Of a DNA stretch of 24,297 nucleotides, positions 6,308-14,710 are shown piece by piece. Under the pieces are notes generated by a model. The model saw only the letters and a list, made by a program, of their open reading frames with translations, was not told the DNA's origin and searched no databases. Position 1 is the stretch's first letter, and each line of letters starts with the position of its first letter. Both the position numbers and the translations under genes were made by a program. The DNA comes from Streptomyces flavochromogenes (GTDB lineage Bacteria > Actinomycetota > Actinomycetes > Streptomycetales > Streptomycetaceae): the NCBI RefSeq assembly GCF_000717595.1, contig NZ_JNZO01000055.1, positions 1-24,297 of the forward strand, written 5' to 3'.

Positions 6308-9300
6308 ATGTCCTCAACTCCTGAGTTTCCGCGACACGTCGTCACCGCCGTGATCGTCACCCACGACGGCGCCCGCTGGCTGCCGGACGCCCTCGCCGGG
6401 CTGCTCGCCCAGGAACGCCCCGTGCAGAACGCGGTCGCCGCCGACACCGGCAGCGCCGACGACTCGGCGCAGCTCCTCGCCGACGGCATCGGCGCCGACC
6501 GTGTCCTGCATCTCGCCCGCCGCACCGGCTTCGGCGCCGCCGTCGAGGAGGCCGCCCGCACCGCGCCCGTGCTCGGACCCGAGGACCTCCCCTATCTGAA
6601 GCGCCCAAGCGGCTGGGACCCGGTCAGCCGGACCTGGAACGACGAGGCGTACGACCTCCCCGAACTCCCGCACGGCGAACCGGTCCAGTGGCTCTGGCTG
6701 CTCCACGACGACTGCGCCCCCGAGCCCGGCGCCCTCGCCGAACTCCTGCGCGTCGCCGACTCAGACGCGGACGCCGCCGTCATCGGCCCCAAACTGCGCG
6801 GCTGGTACGACCGGAAGCAGCTGCTCGAGACCGGCGTCTCCATCGCCCGCAGCGGCCGCCGCTGGACCGGACTCGACCGCCGCGAACAGGACCAGGGCCA
6901 GCACGACCAGGTCCGCTCCGTCCTCTCCGTCTCCACCGCCGGCATGCTCGTCCGCCGCGACGTCTTCGAGGAGCTCGGCGGCTTCGACCGCCGCCTGCCC
7001 CTCATGCGCGACGACGTCGACCTGTGCTGGCGCGCCCACGCCGCGGGACACCGCGTCCTGATCGCCCCCGACGCCGTCCTCCGGCACGCCGAGGCCTCCG
7101 CCCGCGAGCGCCGCACCGTCGACTGCGCCGGGCGCACCGCCGCCAACCCGCACCGCGTCGACAAGGCCGGCGCCGTCTACACCCTCCTCGCCAACAGCCG
7201 CGGTGCCGCCCTCCCGTACGTCTTCGTCCGGCTGATCGTCAGCACCCTGCTCCGCACCCTCGCCTACCTCGTCGGCAAGGTCCCCGGGCAGGCCGTCGAC
7301 GAGGTCATGGGCCTCCTCGCCACCCTGCTGCGCCCCGAGAAGATCCTCGCCGCCCGCAAACGCCGCAAGAACCCCGTCGTCCCGGCGAACGAACTCCGCC
7401 CGCTGTTCCCGCCGCCCGGCGCCACCGTCCGCGCCGCCGTCGAACAGCTCACCGCCAACTTCGGCGGCTCCGAGGCCGATTCCGGCGGCTCCCGCCACGG
7501 CGTCGCCGAGTCCGGACCCGGCGGCGACGACGCCGACTACCTGGAGATCGAGCAGTTCGCCCGGCTCAAGAAGATCGCCCGCAAGCCCGGACCGGTCCTC
7601 TTCGCCCTCCTGCTCCTCATCTCCCTGGTCGCCTCCCGCAACCTCTTCGCCGGCGGCTCGCTGGCCGGCGGCGCCCTGCTGCCCGCGCCCGACACCGTCT
7701 CCGAACTCTGGTCGCGGTACGCCGACGGCTGGCACGCCCTCGGCACCGGCGGCACCCAGACCGCCCCGCCGTACCTCGCCGTCCTGGCCGCGCTCTCCGC
7801 GCTCTTCCTCGGCTCCACCTCCACCGCGCTGACCCTGCTGCTCGTCTGCTCGGTCCCGCTCGCCGGCTTCACCGCGTACTTCGCCGCCCGCGGCATCGTC
7901 GAGTCCCGGCTCCTGCGCGCCTGGGGCGCCATCGCGTACGCGTTCCTGCCCGCCGCCACCGGAGCCCTCGCCACCGGCCGGCTCGGCACCGCGGTCCTCG
8001 CGATCCTGCTGCCGCTGACGGCCCGCGCCGCCGTCGCCGCCCACGGCTTCAACCGGCCGGACCGGGGCAGCTGGCGCGCCACCTGGGCGTACACCTTCCT
8101 GCTGACCTTCGCCACCGCGTTCACCCCGGTCGTCTGGCCGCTCGCCGTCCTCCTCGGCCTCGGCGTACTCGTCGTCCGCCGCTCCGACATCACCGCGTAC
8201 GGGCTGCGCTTCCTGGCCGCCGTCGGCACCCCGCTCCTGGTCCTCGCCCCCTGGTCGCTGACCCTGCTCACCGACCCGGCCGCGTTCCTGCGCGAGGCCG
8301 GCCTCGATGTCCGTACGGGCACGGCGACCGCGCTCGACCTGCTCGGCACCAGCCCGGGCGGCCCCGGCACCACCGGCGGCCTCCTGCTGGCCGGCCTGGT
8401 CCTCGCGGGCCTGGCCGGCCTGCTGCGCGAGGAGCGGCAGCTCGCCGTCCGCGCCGCCTGGGCCGCCGGTCTCGCCGGCCTCCTCTTCGCCGCCCTGTCC
8501 AACGGCGCGGGCGGCACCGGCTGGGCCGGACCCGCCACCCTCGTCTACGGCGCCGCCCTCATCGCCGCCGGCATGATCGGCGCCGAGGGCGGCCGCACCC
8601 GCGTCGCCGCCCACGGCTTCGGCTGGCGCCAGCCCGTCGCCGCCCTCATCGCCCTCGCCTGCGCCCTCGGCCCCGCCGTCGCCGCCGTCGGCTGGATGAT
8701 CGCCGGCGCCGACGGACCGCTGACCCGGCGCGACCCGGTCCAGGTCCCGGCGTTCGTCGCCGAGGAGTCCGGCACCCGCGACCAGCCCCGCACCCTCGTC
8801 CTCGGCGGCACCTCGCCCGGCGAGGTCACGTACACCCTGGTCCGCGGCTCCGGCGCCCGCCTCGGCGACGCCGAACTCAACGTGGCCGCCGAGGACGATC
8901 CGCGCCTCGACGACGTCGTCGCCCACCTGGTCGCCGGCTCCGGCGCCGACCAGACCCAGCAGCTCAGCGGCTACGCGATCCGCTACGTCCTGGTACGGGA
9001 CGGGGCACCGCGCCAGATGAGCCGCGTCCTCGACTCCACCCCCGGACTCAGCCGCCTCAGCCAGATCGACGGCAGCGCGCTCTGGCGCGTGGACCGCGAG
9101 ATCGCCCGCGTCATGATCGTCCCGCCGACGGCGAAGACCGCGGAAGGCGCGACGCAGGGGACCGCGGACGCCGCGAAGGCGCCGACCGCCCCGGTCGCCG
9201 TCGCCGCCGGCCCCGTCGAGGCGCACACCGAGATCCCGGCCGGCCCCACCGGCCGCGTCCTGCGCCTCGCCGACCGCGCCGACGAGGGCTGGACCGCCAC

Positions 9301-9991
9301 CCTCGACGGCAAGGAGCTGACCCGCACCACCGTCGACGGCTGGGCCCAGGGCTTCGAACTCCCCGCCGAGGCCGGCCGCCTCGACCTCACGTACGACCAG
9401 CCCCTCACCCACACCGCGTGGATCTGGGCCCAGGTCGGCCTCGCCGTCGTCCTCCTCGTCCTCGCCCTGCCGGGCCGGCGCCGCGAGATCGACGACGACC
9501 TGCCCGAGGAGGAGCTCGCGATCCCCGCCCAGGCGGCCGAGGGCGACGGCCGCCGTGCCCGGCGTCTGCGCGCCGCCGCGGAGGCCGAGGCGGAGGGCGT
9601 GACCGCCGGGACCGGCGGCCAGGACCCGGCGCCGGAGACCACGGCGATCCCGGAGCAGCAGACCCAGGAGTCCCAGGAATGGGACGGCGGCTACGACCCC
9701 GCCTACGCACAGGCCCAGGAACAGCCGCAGGGCGGCCACCAGGAGCAGCCCCAGCCCCAGGCCTACGCCGAGCAGGGCTACTACCAGGAGTACGCGGCCG
9801 ACCCGTACCAGCAGCAGCCGTACGCGTACCCCCAGCAGGGCTACGAGCAGCAGCCGCAGCAGTACGACCAGCAGCAGCCGTACGCCGACCAGGGTTACGA
9901 CCCGCAGCAGTACGACCCGTACACCTACGGCTACGGGCACCCCCAGGGCCACGAGACCGAGCAGCGTCCCGACGGGAGCAGCAACCAGTGA
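6308..9991 (+). CDS. Large membrane glycosyltransferase (GT2 catalytic domain, multi-span membrane domain, Gln/Tyr-rich tail)
   Basis: 1227 residues. The N-terminal GT-A domain (about 10-290) starts VVTAVIVTHDGARWL and has the nucleotide-sugar and metal motif WLLHDDC with Asp134-Asp135. An acceptor-side motif MRDDVDLCWR lies at about 233-242, as in rhamnosyl- and galactosyltransferase-type GT2 enzymes. From about 425 to 800 there are many hydrophobic spans. A presumably extracytoplasmic domain follows (about 800-1030), then a final span (TAWIWAQVGLAVVLLVLALP, about 1035-1055). The tail to 1227 is acidic, then strongly Gln/Tyr/Pro-rich (about 1120-1210) and low-complexity. The likely role is building or exporting a cell-envelope glycan; donor and acceptor are unknown. 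ATG 6308 has only a distant GGAGG. The stop overlaps the next gene (GTGA), implying coupling with the DUF5719 protein. Confidence 0.85.
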   Translation: MSSTPEFPRHVVTAVIVTHDGARWLPDALAGLLAQERPVQNAVAADTGSADDSAQLLADGIGADRVLHLARRTGFGAAVEEAARTAPVLGPEDLPYLKRPSGWDPVSRTWNDEAYDLPELPHGEPVQWLWLLHDDCAPEPGALAELLRVADSDADAAVIGPKLRGWYDRKQLLETGVSIARSGRRWTGLDRREQDQGQHDQVRSVLSVSTAGMLVRRDVFEELGGFDRRLPLMRDDVDLCWRAHAAGHRVLIAPDAVLRHAEASARERRTVDCAGRTAANPHRVDKAGAVYTLLANSRGAALPYVFVRLIVSTLLRTLAYLVGKVPGQAVDEVMGLLATLLRPEKILAARKRRKNPVVPANELRPLFPPPGATVRAAVEQLTANFGGSEADSGGSRHGVAESGPGGDDADYLEIEQFARLKKIARKPGPVLFALLLLISLVASRNLFAGGSLAGGALLPAPDTVSELWSRYADGWHALGTGGTQTAPPYLAVLAALSALFLGSTSTALTLLLVCSVPLAGFTAYFAARGIVESRLLRAWGAIAYAFLPAATGALATGRLGTAVLAILLPLTARAAVAAHGFNRPDRGSWRATWAYTFLLTFATAFTPVVWPLAVLLGLGVLVVRRSDITAYGLRFLAAVGTPLLVLAPWSLTLLTDPAAFLREAGLDVRTGTATALDLLGTSPGGPGTTGGLLLAGLVLAGLAGLLREERQLAVRAAWAAGLAGLLFAALSNGAGGTGWAGPATLVYGAALIAAGMIGAEGGRTRVAAHGFGWRQPVAALIALACALGPAVAAVGWMIAGADGPLTRRDPVQVPAFVAEESGTRDQPRTLVLGGTSPGEVTYTLVRGSGARLGDAELNVAAEDDPRLDDVVAHLVAGSGADQTQQLSGYAIRYVLVRDGAPRQMSRVLDSTPGLSRLSQIDGSALWRVDREIARVMIVPPTAKTAEGATQGTADAAKAPTAPVAVAAGPVEAHTEIPAGPTGRVLRLADRADEGWTATLDGKELTRTTVDGWAQGFELPAEAGRLDLTYDQPLTHTAWIWAQVGLAVVLLVLALPGRRREIDDDLPEEELAIPAQAAEGDGRRARRLRAAAEAEAEGVTAGTGGQDPAPETTAIPEQQTQESQEWDGGYDPAYAQAQEQPQGGHQEQPQPQAYAEQGYYQEYAADPYQQQPYAYPQQGYEQQPQQYDQQQPYADQGYDPQQYDPYTYGYGHPQGHETEQRPDGSSNQ

Positions 9992-11529
9992 AGCGCACGA
10001 CCCTCTCCCTGATCGCGGGCGCCACGGCGCTCGCCGCCGTCACCGGCTTCGCGTCCCTCACCACCCCGGACGGCGCCGCCGCCCCCCAGGTCAAGGCGCC
10101 CACCCGGCTGCCGGTCGAACGCGCGGGCCTGGCCTGCCCGGTGCCCAGCACCTCCGAGGTGGCCGAGACCCTCTACACCTCGTACACGCCGCCCAGCGGC
10201 GGTACGGACCCGGCGAAGGGCGGCACGGGAGGCTCGGGCACGGCCGACAAGCCGGCCGCCGCCACCGCCCAGCTGCGGCCCGCCGCGAGCACGACGACCT
10301 CCGGCGGCGCCCCCAAGGGCGGCACGAAGGCGAAGGCCCCGGCCACCGTCACCGCCCCCGGCAAGCCCGTCACCGCCGAGGCGAACGGCCCCTCCGCACC
10401 CGCCCTGACCGGCGCGGCGACCGGCACCCTCGCCCCCGGCTGGACCGTGCAGCAGACCACCGTCGTCTCGGCGGGCGGCGCCCGCGGCCTTCTCGGACTG
10501 AGCTGCGGCGCCCCCGACACCGATTTCTGGTTCCCCGCGGCCTCCACCGCCAAGGAACGCCAGGACTACGTCCACCTCACCAACCCGGACGACACGGCCG
10601 CCGTCGCCGACATCGAGCTGTACGGCCCCGAGGGCGTCCTCAAGTCCCAGTTCACCGAGGGCATCCCGGTCCCGGCCCGCTCCACGGTCCCCGTCCTGCT
10701 CTCCACCCTCACGGGCGAGGCCGCGCAGCAGTCCGTCACCGTCCACGTCACCACGCGCAGCGGCCGGGTCGGCGCGGCCATCGGTTCCGCCGACGAGAAG
10801 CTCGGCAGCGACTGGCTCGCGGCCTCGGCCGACCCGGCGAGCACCGCTGTGCTCCCCGGCATCCCGGCCGACGCCACCGCCGTACGCCTGGTGGCGTTCG
10901 TCCCGGGCGAGGACGACGCCGACCTGAAGATCCAGCTGGTCACCCAGAGCGGCACGATCGTCCCGGCGAGCGCCCGCTCCCTGCACGTGAAGTCGGGGAT
11001 GACGGCCTCCGTCGAGCTGCCGGACCTCACCCGCGGCGAGGTGGGCTCGCTGATGCTCAGCCCGAGCGACCCGAAGAAGCCCACCCCGGTCGTGGCCGCC
11101 CTCAGGGTGGTCCGCGGCAAGGGCAACGACGCCGAGGTCGCCTTCGTACCCGCGACCGGGGCGATCTCCGCCCGCGCGACGATCGCCGACAACCGGGCCA
11201 AGGGGACGACGCTGGCCCTGACCGCCGTCGGCGCGGCAGCGCAGGTGAAGGTCACCGCCTCGGCGGGCTCCGGCGGGGGGACGCCCGTGACGAAGACGGT
11301 CACCGTCAAGGCGGGCACGACGACGGCCCTGACCGACCTGGTCCCCGCGGGCCTCAAGGGCTCCTACGCGCTGACCGTCGAACCGGTCTCGGGCGGCAAG
11401 GTGTACGCGTCGAGGACGCTGGCGGTGCCGCTGGACGGCACCCCGATGTTCACGGTCCAGACCTTCGTCGACGACCGGGGCACGGTCGAGGTCCCGTCGG
11501 CCCGCCAGGACCTGGGAGTCCTGGACTAG
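9988..11529 (+). CDS. Secreted DUF5719 family protein, partner of the upstream glycosyltransferase
   Basis: 513 residues; GTG start overlapping the glycosyltransferase stop by 4 nt. The N terminus KRTTLSLIAGATALAAVTGFA is a signal-peptide or anchor-like segment (basic start, hydrophobic core, Ala-rich end). Two cysteines flank the variable region (LACPVPS near 45 and LSCGAPDTDFWFP near 170) and could form a disulfide outside the cell. Between them lies a Gly/Thr/Ala/Lys-rich disordered stretch (about 68-150). The rest looks like repeated beta-sandwich modules (YVHLTNPDDTAAVADIELYG and later VKVTASAGSGGGTPVTKTVT). I recognise it as DUF5719, which typically sits next to this glycosyltransferase in actinobacteria. 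Its function is unknown. Coupled translation and opposite-side localisation suggest it assists a glycan made or exported by the membrane enzyme. Confidence 0.75.
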   Translation: MKRTTLSLIAGATALAAVTGFASLTTPDGAAAPQVKAPTRLPVERAGLACPVPSTSEVAETLYTSYTPPSGGTDPAKGGTGGSGTADKPAAATAQLRPAASTTTSGGAPKGGTKAKAPATVTAPGKPVTAEANGPSAPALTGAATGTLAPGWTVQQTTVVSAGGARGLLGLSCGAPDTDFWFPAASTAKERQDYVHLTNPDDTAAVADIELYGPEGVLKSQFTEGIPVPARSTVPVLLSTLTGEAAQQSVTVHVTTRSGRVGAAIGSADEKLGSDWLAASADPASTAVLPGIPADATAVRLVAFVPGEDDADLKIQLVTQSGTIVPASARSLHVKSGMTASVELPDLTRGEVGSLMLSPSDPKKPTPVVAALRVVRGKGNDAEVAFVPATGAISARATIADNRAKGTTLALTAVGAAAQVKVTASAGSGGGTPVTKTVTVKAGTTTALTDLVPAGLKGSYALTVEPVSGGKVYASRTLAVPLDGTPMFTVQTFVDDRGTVEVPSARQDLGVLD

Positions 11530-11544
11530 GCGGCGAGGGCGGGG

Positions 11545-12003
11545 TCAGTCCTGCCCGTACCGGGGATCGACCGACTCCGGGGAGAGTCCCAGCAGCTCGG
11601 CGACCTGCTCCACCACGACCTCGTGGACGAGGAGCGCCCGCTCGTCCCGGTTCTTGGAGCGGATCTCGACCGGCCGCCGGTAGACGACCACCCGGGCGGG
11701 ATCGTTCTTCTCCGCGGCCACCGAGCCGCCCAGCGGCACCGTCTCGCCCGGCACCGCCGGCGGCACCTCCATGACGAGGAACTCGACGTCGGCGAGCTGC
11801 GGCCAGCGCCGTTCGAGACGTTCCACCGAGTCGAGGACGAGATCGCGGAAGGTGTCGGCCCGGCTCGCGGAGAGCGGCACCTGGGGCGGGGCGACGGGTC
11901 CCCGCATCCCGCGGCCGTGCCGGTCGCGGCGGCGCACCCGGGGCTCCGCCGGGGGCTCCGTGGAGTGGTGCGGGGGGCTCGGCGGCACAGGACTGTCCAT
12001 CAC
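11545..12003 (-). CDS. Metallopeptidase-family (zincin-like, DUF1025/PF06262 type) protein with degenerate HExxH
   Basis: About 150 residues. After a Pro/Arg-rich N-terminal 45 residues comes the domain: RDLVLDSVERLERRWPQLADVEFLVMEVPP, VYRRPVEIRSKNRDERALLVHEVVVEQVAELLGLSPESVDP. This matches the small zincin-fold family in which the helix normally carries HExxHH. Here the motif reads His-Glu-Val-Val-Val-Glu-Gln, so the second zinc His is absent and catalysis is doubtful. The start is GTG 12003 or ATG 12000. There is no close ribosome binding site, but TACGCT ends 6 nt before the GTG, compatible with a leaderless message. It converges on DUF5719 with a 15-bp gap and is divergent from the DUF3499 gene. 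The same gene pair occurs beside whiB2 and manB in mycobacteria, as I recall it. Confidence 0.8.
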   Translation of the reverse strand: MMDSPVPPSPPHHSTEPPAEPRVRRRDRHGRGMRGPVAPPQVPLSASRADTFRDLVLDSVERLERRWPQLADVEFLVMEVPPAVPGETVPLGGSVAAEKNDPARVVVYRRPVEIRSKNRDERALLVHEVVVEQVAELLGLSPESVDPRYGQD

Positions 12004-12350
12004 TGACGCAGCGTAACCCTCATCGGTGCCCGTGCGCCGTGGCGCATCCTCGCCACGTTTCCGGGTGTCCCGGCAGCACCACTCCACCCCCTGTCGAAAC
12101 CTGAACGATCCGGCCAACCGCCCGCCCGAATCGGGGGCCACTCGCGATCGGCCATCTGGCCGTGGTTGACCGGATCCATACCCCCGAGTGTCCGGATCGA
12201 CTCCCGGCGCCACCCCCTTGCGCCCCCTCTCCCGCAGGTCGGAGCGGTCGCCACGCGAAGGGGGGTGGCGGAGGTCACAGCGCGACACGGTGGAGTGACC
12301 TGAGGGAGAGTCGTCGCGGCCCGCTCAAGAGTGCGGTACCGTCCAACGTC
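12004..12350. promoter_or_regulatory. Divergent promoter region of the metallopeptidase-like and DUF3499 genes
   Basis: 347 bp without a gene. It contains a perfect 7-bp dyad AGGTCAC (12272-12278) / GTGACCT (12295-12301) separated by 16 bp, centred about 65 bp before the DUF3499 start, and two CCGGATC direct repeats near 12171 and 12192. TACCGT (12337-12342) ends 8 nt before the DUF3499 GTG and could be its -10 box. Confidence 0.5.
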
Positions 12351-12734
12351 GTGAGCCCTGTACGTCGCTGTTCGCGCACTGCGTGCGGCCGCCCTGCCGT
12401 CGCGACACTGACGTACGTCTATGCCGACTCGACTGCGGTCCTCGGCCCGCTCGCCACCTACGCCGAGCCCCACTGCTACGACCTGTGCGCCCCGCACAGC
12501 GAGCGCCTGACCGCCCCACGGGGGTGGGAGGTCGTGCGGCTGACCGACGGTTCCGCCCCGCCCCGCCCCAGCGGCGACGACCTCGAAGCCCTGGCCAACG
12601 CGGTACGGGAAGCGGCCCGCCCTCAGGAACGCGCGGCCGAGGCCGGCGGCAAGGGCGGCGGAGGCCGCGGCGGCGACCCCATGGAGGTCGGCCGCAGAGG
12701 GCACCTGAGAGTGCTCCGCTCCCCCGACAACTGA
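12351..12734 (+). CDS. DUF3499 family protein (Cys-rich, zinc-ribbon-like)
   Basis: 127 residues, function unknown. It begins VSPVRRCSRTACGRPAVATLTYVYADSTAVLGPL, and a second cluster reads EPHCYDLCAPHSERL. The CxxxxC plus HCxxxCxxH arrangement suggests one structural zinc site. The C-terminal third is Ala/Gly/Arg-rich and probably disordered, ending GHLRVLRSPDN. I recognise the family from its invariant start and from its position beside the zincin-like gene and phosphomannomutase. There is no Shine-Dalgarno sequence; TACCGT ends 8 nt before GTG 12351, so the mRNA is probably leaderless and initiates at or next to the start codon. The frame extends upstream but that part is the regulatory region. 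Confidence 0.85.
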   Translation: MSPVRRCSRTACGRPAVATLTYVYADSTAVLGPLATYAEPHCYDLCAPHSERLTAPRGWEVVRLTDGSAPPRPSGDDLEALANAVREAARPQERAAEAGGKGGGGRGGDPMEVGRRGHLRVLRSPDN

Positions 12735-12838
12735 GCGCAACCGGCCACCGTCCACGTACCCCGTCCCCACTCCGGGTAGTTTTGGCGTTCCGTACACGCG
12801 CCGCACACGCGTGCCGAAGAACTCAGGAGGGTGGATCC

Positions 12839-14203
12839 GTGACTGCCGATCTGTCGCAGATCGTGAAGGCGTACGACGTCCGCGGAGTGGTACCCGACCA
12901 GTGGGACGAGTCGCTCGCCGAGCTCTTCGGTGCCGCCTTCGTACGGGTGACGGACGCGGACGCGATCGTCATCGGCCACGACATGCGCCCCTCGTCGCCC
13001 GGCCTGGCGGACGCCTTCGCGCGCGGCGCGGCCCGCCTCGGCGCCGACGTCACCCTGATCGGACTCTGCTCCACCGATCAGCTGTACTTCGCTTCCGGCA
13101 GCTTCGACCTGCCCGGCGCGATGTTCACCGCCTCGCACAACCCGGCCCAGTACAACGGCATCAAGATGTGCCGCGCCGGCGCCGCCCCGGTGGGCCAGGA
13201 CACGGGCCTGGCGGAGATCCGGGAACTCGCGGAGGGCTGGTCGGAGACCGGCGCGCCGGAAGCGGCGGCGAACCCGGGCGCGATCACCCATCGCGACACG
13301 CTCAAGGACTACGCGCAGTACCTGACGTCCCTGGTGGACCTGACGGCGATCCGCCCCCTCAAGGTCGTGGTGGACGCGGGCAACGGCATGGGCGGCCACA
13401 CGGTCCCCACGGTCTTCGAGGGCCTGCCGCTGGATGTGGTCCCGATGTACTTCGAGCTGGACGGCACGTTCCCGAACCACGAGGCGAACCCGCTGGACCC
13501 GAAGAACATCGTCGACCTCCAGGCCCGCGTCCTGGCCGAGGGCGCCGACCTCGGGCTGGCCTTCGACGGCGACGCCGACCGCTGCTTCGTCGTGGACGAG
13601 CGCGGCGAGCCGGTCTCGCCGTCGGCGATCACGGCCCTGGTGGCGGCCCGCGAGCTCGCGAAGCACCCCGGCGGAACGATCATCCACAACCTGATCACCT
13701 CGTGGTCGGTGCCGGAAGTCGTCCGTGAACAGGGCGGCGAGCCGGTCCGTACGCGCGTCGGCCACTCCTTCATCAAGGAGGAGATGGCGAAGACCGGCGC
13801 GATCTTCGGCGGCGAGCACTCGGCGCACTACTACTTCAAGGACTTCTGGAACGCGGACACGGGCATGCTGGCCGCGCTCCACGTCCTGGCGGCCCTGGGC
13901 GGCCAGGAGGGCGCGCTTTCGGCCCTGGTGGCGGCGTACGACCGCTACGCGTCCTCGGGTGAGATCAACTCGACGGTGGCGGACCAGAAGGCGAGCGCGG
14001 CCAAGGTCAGGGCCACGTACGAGAACGAGGACGTCACCCTCGACGACCTGGACGGCCTGACGGTGACGGCGCGGGACTGGTGGTTCAACCTCCGCGCCTC
14101 CAACACGGAGCCGCTGCTGCGCCTCAACGTCGAGGCCCGCGACGAGGCGACGATGGCGAGGATCCGCGACGAGGTCCTGGCCCTGGTCCGCACCACGGCC
14201 TGA
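12839..14203 (+). CDS. manB: Phosphomannomutase / phosphoglucomutase (alpha-D-phosphohexomutase)
   Basis: Interconverts mannose-6-P and mannose-1-P (often also the glucose phosphates), feeding GDP-mannose for glycan and glycoprotein synthesis. It has 454 residues, the normal length. Seen in order: the substrate-entry start KAYDVRGVVPDQ; the phosphoserine loop TASHNP with Ser99; the Mg-binding loop DGDADR at 243-248; the sugar-specificity loop GEHSAHYYF (Gly325-Glu326-His327-Ser328); and the phosphate-binding loop RASNTEP (419-425). All catalytic elements are present. GTG 12839 is set by an AGGAGG eight bases upstream. It is followed by a strong hairpin terminator (14221-14258), so the genes downstream need their own promoter. 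Confidence 0.95.
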   Translation: MTADLSQIVKAYDVRGVVPDQWDESLAELFGAAFVRVTDADAIVIGHDMRPSSPGLADAFARGAARLGADVTLIGLCSTDQLYFASGSFDLPGAMFTASHNPAQYNGIKMCRAGAAPVGQDTGLAEIRELAEGWSETGAPEAAANPGAITHRDTLKDYAQYLTSLVDLTAIRPLKVVVDAGNGMGGHTVPTVFEGLPLDVVPMYFELDGTFPNHEANPLDPKNIVDLQARVLAEGADLGLAFDGDADRCFVVDERGEPVSPSAITALVAARELAKHPGGTIIHNLITSWSVPEVVREQGGEPVRTRVGHSFIKEEMAKTGAIFGGEHSAHYYFKDFWNADTGMLAALHVLAALGGQEGALSALVAAYDRYASSGEINSTVADQKASAAKVRATYENEDVTLDDLDGLTVTARDWWFNLRASNTEPLLRLNVEARDEATMARIRDEVLALVRTTA

Positions 14204-14220
14204 CCTCCACGCGCCACCCC

Positions 14221-14258
14221 ACCGCCGGGGGACAGGGCACCCCCCGTCCCCCGGCGGT
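14221..14258 (+). terminator. Hairpin terminator after manB
   Basis: A perfect 13-bp inverted repeat, ACCGCCGGGGGAC (14221-14233) and GTCCCCCGGCGGT (14246-14258), with a 12-nt loop. There is no U tract, as is common for intrinsic terminators in Streptomyces. TAGGCT (14258-14263), a possible -10 box for the next gene, overlaps its last base. Confidence 0.8.
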
Positions 14259-14300
14259 AGGCTGACCTGGCCCGAAACCGCTTGTTCGAAGGGACACCCC

Positions 14301-14480
14301 ATGCCGCTCGAAGCCGGCCTCCTGGAGATCCTGGCCTGCCCCGCGTGCCACGCTCCACTGAACGACCGCACGGCGGAGGAGACCCCCGAACTCATCTGCA
14401 CGAGCCCCGACTGCGGCCTCGCCTATCCGGTCCGCGACAACATCCCGGTCCTCCTGACGGACGAGGCCCGCCGCCCCTAA
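14301..14480 (+). CDS. Trm112 family small zinc protein
   Basis: 59 residues, short enough to be overlooked. MPLEAGLLEILACPACHAPL carries the first CxxC (Cys13, Cys16), and LICTSPDCGLAYPVRDNIPVLL carries the second pair (Cys33, Cys38) followed by the YPV..IPVLL strand typical of the Trm112/YcaR fold. In eukaryotes and archaea Trm112 activates methyltransferases; the bacterial role is unsettled. ATG 14301 has GAAGGG eight bases upstream. The gene lies between manB and the SIS gene as in other Streptomyces, but here about 1.4 kb of repetitive DNA follows it. Confidence 0.88.
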   Translation: MPLEAGLLEILACPACHAPLNDRTAEETPELICTSPDCGLAYPVRDNIPVLLTDEARRP

Positions 14481-14710
14481 CCAGGGCCGGCGGCACGGAG
14501 CTGCCCCACGGCGACGCCGGCAGGGAGCGACCTGATGGTGACGGCAGCCCCACCGCCGCGGGCAGGGCATGGCGGACGGCTCGGGCGCACACCGCACGGC
14601 TCGGATCCCGGCTCGCGCCGCACGGACGCAGGCCCCCACGACGGGACAGGCCGCCCAAGACGCTCCGGACGGACCGGGCTCGGGCTCCTGCCGACGGGGA
14701 CGCGGCTCAC

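Noticed and set aside
6761..9952. A 1063-codon antisense frame opposite the glycosyltransferase
   Set aside because: A shadow of a high-GC gene. The sense frame has a full domain structure, whereas the antisense product is Gly/Ala/Asp/Glu low-complexity.
6688..9987. Upstream extension of the DUF5719 frame through the glycosyltransferase gene
   Set aside because: The extension is Arg/Pro-rich out-of-frame reading of the glycosyltransferase. The GTG at 9988 with a signal peptide right after it is the sensible start.
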